From JAFGXW01 sp964634385 (GTDB lineage Bacteria; Bacillota_I; Bacilli_A; Izemoplasmatales; Izemoplasmataceae): a DNA stretch of 64,000 bases. The stretch covers positions 1 through 64,000 of the forward strand of contig CAZWIZ010000001.1 of NCBI GenBank assembly GCA_964634385.1, given 5' to 3'. Numbering within the stretch: position 1 is the first letter of the stretch; each line of letters starts with the position of its first letter. Below the pieces are notes generated by a model that was given only the letters and a program-made list of their open reading frames with translations, was not told the DNA's origin and did no database searches. A program made the position numbers and the translations under genes. Below, in pieces: positions 9,126 through 16,771 of this stretch.

Positions 9126-9155
9126 AATATACCATATTTTATAATAAATTGTCAA
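9126..9155 (-). promoter_or_regulatory. Sigma-A promoter of the small-RNA locus
   Basis: TTGACA (9150-9155) and TATATT (9126-9131) are spaced by 18 bases. It points at the hairpin array at 9003-9120 and away from any coding start. Confidence 0.7.
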
Positions 9156-9166
9156 CAATTAATTAC

Positions 9167-9210
9167 AAAATAATAGGTAGAATATTTCAAAATATTCTAC
9201 CTATTATTTT
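9167..9210 (-). terminator. Terminator downstream of topA
   Basis: Perfect 21-base-pair inverted repeat with a 2-base centre, built around AATAGGTAGAATATTT and its complement; the arm ends in a T run on the minus strand. It is part of a repeat also found after gltX. Confidence 0.8.
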
Positions 9211-9246
9211 TATTTCTATTTGTTCAATACTCCTATTGTTGATATA
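9167..9246 (-). repeat. Dispersed hairpin-plus-tail repeat, copy A (after topA)
   Basis: Hairpin with ATAGG-AG arms followed by a 26-base block (9221-9246 region) matching 22 of 26 positions with 51961-51986 after gltX. Both copies sit within a few bases of a stop codon in the same orientation. Confidence 0.6.
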
Positions 9247-9251
9247 AACTT

Positions 9252-11318
9252 CTATTCTTTTCTGTATCCACACTTTTTAGTTTCTTGGCAAATAATTCCA
9301 CCCTTATTATCTTCAATTAAAAGACTTCCACATTCCGGACATAATTCTCCAGTTGGACGTCCAAATAACATATTTTTACAAGCGGGATAATTATTACAGG
9401 CATAAAATTTCTTTCCACGATTTCTACCAGTTTTAGCTATTCTCTCAACGATTTCACCTTTTCCACATTTTGGACATTTAACGCCGGTTGATACCACAAC
9501 AGGTTTTTCATATTCTTTTGTTTTTATATATTTACATGTTGGATAATTGCTGCAAGCTTCAAATGTACCATATTTCGAGGTTCTAAATACCATTGGAGAA
9601 CCACATTTCGGACAATCTTCACCGGTAAATTTAGGTGCTATTTTAGTCATGTTTTTATTAGCGTTTTCTACCATAGGAATAAAAGCTTTATAAAATTGAG
9701 AGATAATATCGACTTGATTTTGTTCTCCTACCGTAATTTCATCTAAAACTCTTTCCATTCTAGCTGTATAATCAACACTAATGATTTGATTGAAAAACTC
9801 ATCAAGTTTTTCAATCGTTAAAATCCCTTGATCTGTTGGAATAAATTTCTTTTCTTTAATAGAAACATATTTTCTGTTTTTAATTGTTGTGATTGTTTGT
9901 GAATATGTTGATGGACGACCTATTCCTAAATCTTCCATTTCTTTAATAAGTCTTGCTTCTGTAAATCTTAATGGTGGCTTTGTAAAGTGTTGTGATTCAT
10001 CAATACTAATACTTTCTATTTTTGTTTTTTCAACAAGTTCAGGTAATTCTCCTAAATCTATCTTTTCATATTTACCATATACTTTTAAGTATCCATCAAA
10101 TACTAATTCTTGAGCAGATGCTTTAAATAAAGCTTTATTATTTATAAGATCTATTGTTTTAGTACTTATAATCGCAGGTGCCATTAAAGAGGCAATAGTT
10201 CTATCATATATTAATGAATATAAATTAAATCCATCTTTTGATAAAAACTTTTTAACTGAAGATGGTGTTCTAAAAATATTAGTTGGTCTTATTGCTTCAT
10301 GAGCATCTTGAACATTTGGTCCTTTTTTAGCATTCTTTTTCAATTTACCTGTATATTTTTTTCCATATGTTTCTTCTATATATTGGAGAACAGGTGAAGT
10401 GAAAACATTACTTAATCTAACTGAATCAGTACGCATATAAGTAATCAAACCTACTGTTTCATTTTCTAAATCCATACCTTCATAAAGTTTTTGAGCTAAC
10501 AACATTGTTTTTTGAGAACTAAATCCTAATTTAATAGAAGCTTCTTGTTGAAGAGCTGATGTTGTAAAAGGTAATTTTGGATCTCTTTTTCTTTCTTTTA
10601 TATCTATACTACTAATTAAAAACTCTTTATTAAGAGTAGCTAATAGTTCATTCGTTTCTGTTTCATTTTCTAGTTTAATATTTTTATTATTGTACTTTGT
10701 CAAATCTGCGATAAACCCTGGAAATTTCGCTTTTACTTTCCAAAATTCTTCCTTAACAAATGCTTGAATTTCTTTTTCTTTATCAACTATTATTTTCAAT
10801 GTAGCACTTTGAACACGTCCAGCTGATTTTGATTTTATCTTATTTTGAAGTAATTTAGATAATTTAAATCCAATAATACGATCTAATATTCTTCTTGTTT
10901 CTTGAGATGAAACTAATCCTAAATCAATTTCTTTTGGATTTTCAAAAGCTTTAATAACTGCGCTTTTAGTTATTTCATTAAAAATAACTCTTTTATAAGG
11001 AATATCTTTGACATTTAAAACTTCTTTTAAATGCCAACTTATAGCTTCTCCTTCTCTATCAGGGTCGGTAGCTAAATATAATTCCGAAGCGTTTTTCAAT
11101 GCGCTTTTTAATTCTTTAACAACTTGTTTCTTTTCTTTTATAATCACATATTTCGGGGCAAAGTTATTTTCAATGTCCAATCCTAGTCCACCAACACCAC
11201 TAATGGCTAAATCACGAATATGTCCTTTTGACGATAATACAACATATTCTTCACCAAGATATTGTTCAATAGTTTTCGATTTACTAGGTGATTCCACTAT
11301 AACTAATTTTGTTTTCAT
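9252..11318 (-). CDS. topA: DNA topoisomerase I
   Basis: Type IA enzyme relaxing negative supercoils. Toprim domain at the N-terminus with DPDREGE at 85-91; catalytic tyrosine Y294 in LITYMRTDS; SAGRVQSATL at about 165-174. The C-terminus carries three four-cysteine zinc ribbons (about residues 565-686). 688 residues is the standard Bacillus-like length. It starts at ATG after GAGGCGAC and has its own strong promoter. Transcribed alone, ending at the hairpin at 9167-9210. Confidence 0.98.
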   Translation of the reverse strand: MKTKLVIVESPSKSKTIEQYLGEEYVVLSSKGHIRDLAISGVGGLGLDIENNFAPKYVIIKEKKQVVKELKSALKNASELYLATDPDREGEAISWHLKEVLNVKDIPYKRVIFNEITKSAVIKAFENPKEIDLGLVSSQETRRILDRIIGFKLSKLLQNKIKSKSAGRVQSATLKIIVDKEKEIQAFVKEEFWKVKAKFPGFIADLTKYNNKNIKLENETETNELLATLNKEFLISSIDIKERKRDPKLPFTTSALQQEASIKLGFSSQKTMLLAQKLYEGMDLENETVGLITYMRTDSVRLSNVFTSPVLQYIEETYGKKYTGKLKKNAKKGPNVQDAHEAIRPTNIFRTPSSVKKFLSKDGFNLYSLIYDRTIASLMAPAIISTKTIDLINNKALFKASAQELVFDGYLKVYGKYEKIDLGELPELVEKTKIESISIDESQHFTKPPLRFTEARLIKEMEDLGIGRPSTYSQTITTIKNRKYVSIKEKKFIPTDQGILTIEKLDEFFNQIISVDYTARMERVLDEITVGEQNQVDIISQFYKAFIPMVENANKNMTKIAPKFTGEDCPKCGSPMVFRTSKYGTFEACSNYPTCKYIKTKEYEKPVVVSTGVKCPKCGKGEIVERIAKTGRNRGKKFYACNNYPACKNMLFGRPTGELCPECGSLLIEDNKGGIICQETKKCGYRKE

Positions 11319-11344
11319 GTGGTCGCCTCCTCTTTTCTATATAT

Positions 11345-11373
11345 TATATACACACGTTTTTAGTATCTGTCAA
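11345..11373 (-). promoter_or_regulatory. Sigma-A promoter of topA
   Basis: TTGACA (11368-11373) and TATATA (11345-11350) with 17-base spacing; a TATAAT variant overlaps two bases further on. Confidence 0.7.
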
Positions 11374-11419
11374 GTGTGTAGCTTTATTATATATATACTT
11401 ATATATAAAAGAATTTCCT

Positions 11420-12265
11420 TTATTTTTTTATAATAAAAGTCATTCTATCTTTTCCTTGTAAGTCTTTCTTTTGGATAATCTCAACATCTTTTAAATGTTT
11501 TTTAATAATTCTTTTAATTTCTTTTGTTTTATTATAGGCATGTTCAAAAGCAATTAAATAGCGATCATTTAAGATCTTTTCAGCGTCTTTAATAATAGCG
11601 CGATAAAAATCTAACCCATCTAATCCTCCATATAAAGCAACACTTGGTTCATTATCTTTAACTAATCCTTCTACATATTCCTTATTAGGTATATATGGAG
11701 GATTAGATACTAACATATCAAATTTCATTCCTTTTAATGGTTCTAATAAATTACCTTGTAAAAATTTAACATTTGCTCCTAATATTTCATTATTTTCTTT
11801 AGCTACTTTTAATGCTTTTTCTGAAATATCAGTTGCGATAACTTCCATATTTTCTTCTTCAAGATCAATAGTAATTCCTAAGCAACCTGATCCAGTTCCG
11901 ATATCCGCAACTGTTATTTTTTCATCCCCAAATAACTCTTCAGAATAAATTAAAATATTACCTAGTAATTCTTCAGTTTCAAATCTCGGTATTAAAACAT
12001 CACTATTTACAATAAAGTTATGCCCATAAAATTCTTGATATCCAATAATGTGTTGAACAGGAATATTTTTCGTAACATAACGATCTACTCCATATAAAAA
12101 ATTTCGATATAATTCTTCAGGCATTTCTTCATCAAGTGATATAAGTAACGTTGCACTATCGATTTTAGCAAAATGTAATAATAATAATTTAACCCCTGAA
12201 TCTTCTTTTTGATTATCTAATGCATATTGTTCATTAATTCTTAATATTTCTTTATATATTGGCAT
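11420..12265 (-). CDS. prmC: Release factor glutamine N5-methyltransferase PrmC
   Basis: Methylates the glutamine of the GGQ motif in release factors, raising termination efficiency. SAM-binding GTGSGCLG is at 123-130 and the catalytic NPPY at 188-191. 281 residues is typical. It directly follows its substrate gene prfA with a 49-base gap that contains a small hairpin (GAGAGC/GCTCTT) and the AGAGGTGG ribosome binding site. Confidence 0.96.
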   Translation of the reverse strand: MPIYKEILRINEQYALDNQKEDSGVKLLLLHFAKIDSATLLISLDEEMPEELYRNFLYGVDRYVTKNIPVQHIIGYQEFYGHNFIVNSDVLIPRFETEELLGNILIYSEELFGDEKITVADIGTGSGCLGITIDLEEENMEVIATDISEKALKVAKENNEILGANVKFLQGNLLEPLKGMKFDMLVSNPPYIPNKEYVEGLVKDNEPSVALYGGLDGLDFYRAIIKDAEKILNDRYLIAFEHAYNKTKEIKRIIKKHLKDVEIIQKKDLQGKDRMTFIIKK

Positions 12266-12314
12266 CTTTCCACCTCTTTAAAACATTTAAAGAAGAGCTT
12301 ATGCTCTCCTTTAA

Positions 12315-13379
12315 TTATTCTTTTCCTTCTAGTTTTCGTTTTACTTCCGCAGAAATTAAAACTTCGATTATTGGTTCTAATTTTCCTTCCATAACACGAT
12401 CTAATTGTTGTAGAGAAAATCCTACACGATGATCAGTTACACGATTTTGCGGATAATTATATGTTCTTATTTTTTCACTACGGTTACCTGTTCCAATTTT
12501 GTTTCTTCTTTCATCGCCTTCTTTTTCTAAACGTTCCTGTAATATTTTATCATATAATCTTGCTTTTAGTATTCTAAGTGCCATATCTTTATTTTTATGT
12601 TGGCTTTTTCCATCTTGACAAGTCGCAATAAGACCTGTTGGAAGATGGGTTACTCTTACAGCTGAATCGGTTGTATTAACACTTTGTCCTCCAGCTCCGC
12701 TGGAACGATATGTATCAACTCTTACATCACTCATATTAAGTTCTACTTCAACATCTGCAACTTCAGGTAAAACAAGTACTGTCGCAGTTGAAGTATGAAC
12801 TCTTCCTTGTGATTCTGTTTGAGGAACACGTTGAACACGATGTCCTCCAGATTCGTATTTTAAAAACGAATAAACTAAATCTCCTGAAACAGTGAATTCA
12901 ATTTGAGAAAATCCTCCAGCTCCAGAATCTTCAAAATGAGTAACTTCAATATCCCATTTTTTTAATTCTGCATATTTAGAATACATACGAAATAAATCTC
13001 CAGCAAAAATATTTGCTTCACTACCTCCAGCTGCCCCTCTAATTTCAACAATAACATTTTTTTCATCATTAGGATCTTTAGGTATAAGCAATACTTTTAA
13101 CTGCTCTTCTATTTTTGGTATTTTATGTTTAATTTCATTTAATTCTAAATGTGCCATTTCGGCAATTTCTTTATCTTCATCATGTAACATTTCTTTAAGT
13201 TCACTAATTGTAGTTTGAACCTCTTTATACTCAGCATAAAGATTAACAGCTGATTCTAAAGATTTTTGTTCTTTAGAAAGTTCTGTCATTTTACTAATAT
13301 GTTTTAATATATCAGGATTCATTAACTCTTCAGTAATTTCATTATATCTTTTTACCATTCTATCTAATCTATCTATCAT
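12315..13379 (-). CDS. prfA: Peptide chain release factor 1
   Basis: Terminates translation at UAA and UAG. The GGQ catalytic motif is at about 230-232 (SSGAGGQSVN) and the stop-codon-reading PxT-type motif reads VPQTESQGR (about 185-193). I choose the ATG at 13379 because GGAG lies 8 bases before it and overlaps the alternative upstream GTG at 13388. 354 residues. Upstream partner of prmC. Confidence 0.96.
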   Translation of the reverse strand: MIDRLDRMVKRYNEITEELMNPDILKHISKMTELSKEQKSLESAVNLYAEYKEVQTTISELKEMLHDEDKEIAEMAHLELNEIKHKIPKIEEQLKVLLIPKDPNDEKNVIVEIRGAAGGSEANIFAGDLFRMYSKYAELKKWDIEVTHFEDSGAGGFSQIEFTVSGDLVYSFLKYESGGHRVQRVPQTESQGRVHTSTATVLVLPEVADVEVELNMSDVRVDTYRSSGAGGQSVNTTDSAVRVTHLPTGLIATCQDGKSQHKNKDMALRILKARLYDKILQERLEKEGDERRNKIGTGNRSEKIRTYNYPQNRVTDHRVGFSLQQLDRVMEGKLEPIIEVLISAEVKRKLEGKE

Positions 13380-13423
13380 CGTTATCACTCCGCACTATAT
13401 TATATTACATGGTAATTAATTTT

Positions 13424-14818
13424 TCAACTAAGAACCATCTTTGAATGTTTAATCTTACGTAAATATAACAAAAACCAAACTGTAAGGACAATTCCTTTTA
13501 AAATACTAGAAACTGCTACTACCCACCATATTCCAATAAATCCCAACGATAAAGCAAGTAAATAAGCAAAAGGAATTCTTAAAGAATTACCTACAATTCC
13601 TACACCTGAAGGAATCATTGTTTTACCTAACCCCATAAATGCTCCAGCTGTTCCTAACTCAACAACCGTAAATAATTGTGCTATACTTAGTATCTCTAAA
13701 TACATTTTACCAACAGCTAGTGTTTCAGGATCACTTACAAAAATAGAAAATAATTGTTCAGCAAACACAAATAAGATTATATTTACGATTATTCCATAAG
13801 GTATAAGTAATTTTAATGATATAAAATACCCTTTTCTAATTCGATCAAATCTTTTAGCTCCATAGTTTTGTCCAACAAAACTAGCTAAAGCTACTTGAAA
13901 TCCAAGAGCTATCATCCAAGCTAACGCTTCAATATGACTACCAACTCTTTGAACAGCCATGACATGTTTTCCATAGGAAGCAATCATTATTCCAATTATA
14001 ATACTTATTGTTGTAAAAAATACACTTTGAGTTCCAACAGGTAATCCAATCCTCATAATCTTTCGAAATATTGTTTTATCATAATATTTTTTAAGATTGA
14101 TTGTAAAAGGTTTATATTTACTTAAATAAATAATAAGATAAGTAGCTAAAATAAATGATTGCGCAATCCCAGTTGCGATTGCCGCTCCTTTTACTCCAAG
14201 ACCTAACCCTGTAAATTGAAGTCCAAAAATACCAAAATCTTGTAAAATAAAAATCGGATCTAATACAATGTTTAATACTAGTCCTGAAGCTGTAATGTAA
14301 AAAGTATTAATTGTTTTTCCAAGTCCATCATAAATACCATTAAAAGAATTAGTAATAAAATAAGCAAACCCAAAAACTGATATTATTCTTAAATACTCAA
14401 ATGCATATATTTTAATATTAATATTATCAATATTAAATAATCCAATAAATATTTTAGCTCCAAAAAAACCTATAAAAGTATATACAGCCGTTAAAACAAG
14501 CATTAAAATAAGTCCGTTATTTCCTACTTTGGTGATTTCATCAACATCGTTTCTTCCTGCAGCTTGACTCACTGATATAGAAGTACCTACTTTAGCTAAT
14601 AAAATAAGCCCAAATCCAAGCCATGTGAAATATCCCGCTGTGCCCACAGCTGAAATTGCTTCAACAGGGTCAAGTCCCATATTCCCAACTCTACCTACCC
14701 AAAACATATCCGTTAAGTTATATGTCATTTGAACAATACTTGTTAGTAATGTTGGAATAGCTACAATTAACAACTTAACTATAATGCTTCCACTTGTTAA
14801 ATCAATTTTGTTTTTCAT
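13424..14818 (-). CDS. MATE family multidrug/cation exporter
   Basis: Integral membrane antiporter exporting drugs or toxic organic cations using Na+ or H+ gradients. About twelve hydrophobic helices are visible over 464 residues; the N-terminal half has LLTSIVQMTYNLTDMFWVGR and the second half mirrors it with GTQSVFFTTISIIIG, the two-fold repeat expected of MATE proteins. Subgroup and substrate cannot be told. It lies alone between prfA and dnaB. Confidence 0.93.
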   Translation of the reverse strand: MKNKIDLTSGSIIVKLLIVAIPTLLTSIVQMTYNLTDMFWVGRVGNMGLDPVEAISAVGTAGYFTWLGFGLILLAKVGTSISVSQAAGRNDVDEITKVGNNGLILMLVLTAVYTFIGFFGAKIFIGLFNIDNINIKIYAFEYLRIISVFGFAYFITNSFNGIYDGLGKTINTFYITASGLVLNIVLDPIFILQDFGIFGLQFTGLGLGVKGAAIATGIAQSFILATYLIIYLSKYKPFTINLKKYYDKTIFRKIMRIGLPVGTQSVFFTTISIIIGIMIASYGKHVMAVQRVGSHIEALAWMIALGFQVALASFVGQNYGAKRFDRIRKGYFISLKLLIPYGIIVNIILFVFAEQLFSIFVSDPETLAVGKMYLEILSIAQLFTVVELGTAGAFMGLGKTMIPSGVGIVGNSLRIPFAYLLALSLGFIGIWWVVAVSSILKGIVLTVWFLLYLRKIKHSKMVLS

Positions 14819-14887
14819 ACAATCACCTTTTCACTTGTGATATTATAACACCAACTTAACAAAAAACCTATAAATAAATTGAAAAGA

Positions 14888-14914
14888 AAAAAACCTTTAA
14901 AACAAAGGTTTTTT
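14888..14914 (-). terminator. Terminator of the dnaB operon
   Basis: AAAAAACCTTT and AAAGGTTTTTT form an 11-base-pair stem with a 5-base loop and a T tract on the minus strand, 43 bases after dnaB. Confidence 0.85.
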
Positions 14915-14956
14915 GGTTCTATAATCATCTTTAATATAAGGCTCAAAATCTTTATT

Positions 14957-16318
14957 TTACTTCCAATCAATATCTTTGATTGGTGCATCATCATATTTTG
15001 TTTCCATATTCCCAAAATATCCACATTGTTTATTAAACAATAATCTAAATCCATCCGGCTTTGTTGCTCCTTGACGGTTTTTAGAAATAATAATATCTAC
15101 TTGATTTGGTCTTGTTGTTGTTTTTGGCTTATAATATTCATCACGATATAAGAATAAAATAATATCAGCATCTTGTTCAATCGATCCTGAATCACGTAAA
15201 TCTGCCATAACTGGTATTCTATCATCTCTTCTTTCTACTTGTCTAGAAAGTTGTGATAAAGCTATAACAGGTACTTTTAATTCTCTTGCGATTTCTTTTA
15301 ATACTCTTGATATTTCAGAAACCTCTTGGACACGATTAACTCCAGGATTAGAACCACTAAGTAATTGTAAATAATCAATGATTACTAAATCTAATTTACC
15401 TTCTTGTGCTAATTTACGGCATTTTTGTCTAACCTCAGTAATTTTTACTGTTCCAACATCATCAAACATTATATTTAGTTTAGATAGACTTTCTATCGCA
15501 ACATTTAATTGTTCCCATTCGGCATTTGTAATATGTCCAGTTCTTATTTTATCACTATGAATTCTTGATTCAGAACTTAACATTCTACTAACTAATTGAT
15601 CACTTCCCATTTCTAAAGAGAAAAAAGCAATATAAGGCTTTTTAGACATTTTCGCAACATTCGTTGCGATATTTAAAGCAAAAGCACTTTTACCCATAGA
15701 TGGACGAGCTGCGATAATCATTAACTCAGAAGGTTGAAGTCCTAAAGTATATTCATTAAGTTCTTCAAATCCAGTATCTAGTCCTGTTAAACGGCCATGT
15801 CCTTCACTAGTTTTTTCTATTTTATTAATTACTTCTTCAATTACTATACTAATTCCAGCAAAATCTGTTGTTCTACGTCCTTTAACAATATCAAATATTA
15901 GTTTTTCAGAGTTATTTGAAAATTCAGTAGCATCATCAGCTAAATACCCATTTTCAATAATTTTATGACAAGCATCCATAATATTTCTAGTCATTGCTTT
16001 ATCTTTAACAATATTAATATAGTTATGTAAGTTTTGAATTGATGGAACAAAATTTATTAATCCTATAATATAATCAACACCACCAGCATCTTTTAATAAA
16101 TCTTTAGTCTCAAGAATATTTGTTAAAGTAGTATAATCTATTTCTACTCCTAAGTTAAATAATTCTATCATTGCTGTAAAAATAACTTTATGACGATATG
16201 TATAAAAATCATCTTTATTCAAAGCATCAATTAAGATTTTAATTGTTCCAGGATCAACAAAGACACTACCTAAAACAGATTGTTCGGCTTCCATATTGTT
16301 AGGAACTATTTTTTCCAT
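14957..16318 (-). CDS. dnaB: Replicative DNA helicase DnaB
   Basis: Hexameric helicase unwinding the replication fork (called DnaC in Bacillus). N-terminal primase-interacting domain about 1-100; RecA-like ATPase from about 175, Walker A ARPSMGKSAF at 204-213, Walker B LVIIDYLQLL, and the RDSGSIEQDADIILFLYR box. 453 residues, no intein. It follows the gdpP-rplI fusion by 9 bases, preserving the rplI-dnaB order of Bacillus. Confidence 0.98.
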   Translation of the reverse strand: MEKIVPNNMEAEQSVLGSVFVDPGTIKILIDALNKDDFYTYRHKVIFTAMIELFNLGVEIDYTTLTNILETKDLLKDAGGVDYIIGLINFVPSIQNLHNYINIVKDKAMTRNIMDACHKIIENGYLADDATEFSNNSEKLIFDIVKGRRTTDFAGISIVIEEVINKIEKTSEGHGRLTGLDTGFEELNEYTLGLQPSELMIIAARPSMGKSAFALNIATNVAKMSKKPYIAFFSLEMGSDQLVSRMLSSESRIHSDKIRTGHITNAEWEQLNVAIESLSKLNIMFDDVGTVKITEVRQKCRKLAQEGKLDLVIIDYLQLLSGSNPGVNRVQEVSEISRVLKEIARELKVPVIALSQLSRQVERRDDRIPVMADLRDSGSIEQDADIILFLYRDEYYKPKTTTRPNQVDIIISKNRQGATKPDGFRLLFNKQCGYFGNMETKYDDAPIKDIDWK

Positions 16319-16327
16319 ATTATACCT

Positions 16328-16771
16328 CTATTCTTCAACAACTAATACTTCTATCTTAGCAATAACATTTTTATGTAATTTAACGTCTAGTGTATAATTA
16401 CCTAATGCAGACATGTTATCTTTTAATTGAATTTTACGTTTATCTATATCAATTCCATTTTGTTTTTTAAATTCATGAGCTATTTGTTTTGAATTTATTT
16501 TTCCAAATAGTTTTCCATTATCGCCTATTTTTACATGTATTCTAACTGGTAATTTTTCAATTTTTTCTTTTAAAATTTTCATTTCTTCTAATAGTTTACG
16601 TTCTATTTCTTCTTTTTTAGCTTTTTCTTTTTCAATAGATTGTAAATTTTCTAATGTTGCTTCAATAGCGTTTTTACTTGATAATAAGTAATTTCCATAT
16701 CCTGCGGCAACATCAATTACTTCACCTTTTTTACCTTTATTTTTAACATCTTTAATTAATATTATTTTCAT
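16328..16771 (-). CDS. rplI: Ribosomal protein L9, probable internal translation start within the gdpP frame
   Basis: 147 residues beginning MKIILIKDVKNKGKKGEVID, the L9 N-terminal rRNA-binding domain with GYGNYLL, a long connecting helix (about 45-80), and the C-terminal domain. The length is that of stand-alone L9 (about 148). AGGAGG at 16780-16785 with 8-base spacing to this ATG is among the strongest Shine-Dalgarno sites in the window. The frame is open upstream into gdpP, so whether L9 is fused, free or both must be measured. Confidence 0.85.
   Translation of the reverse strand: MKIILIKDVKNKGKKGEVIDVAAGYGNYLLSSKNAIEATLENLQSIEKEKAKKEEIERKLLEEMKILKEKIEKLPVRIHVKIGDNGKLFGKINSKQIAHEFKKQNGIDIDKRKIQLKDNMSALGNYTLDVKLHKNVIAKIEVLVVEE

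Noticed and set aside
14815..15054. 79-codon minus-strand open frame overlapping the 3' part of dnaB
   Set aside because: It lies mostly over dnaB in another frame, has no ribosome binding site of its own, and covers the dnaB terminator.
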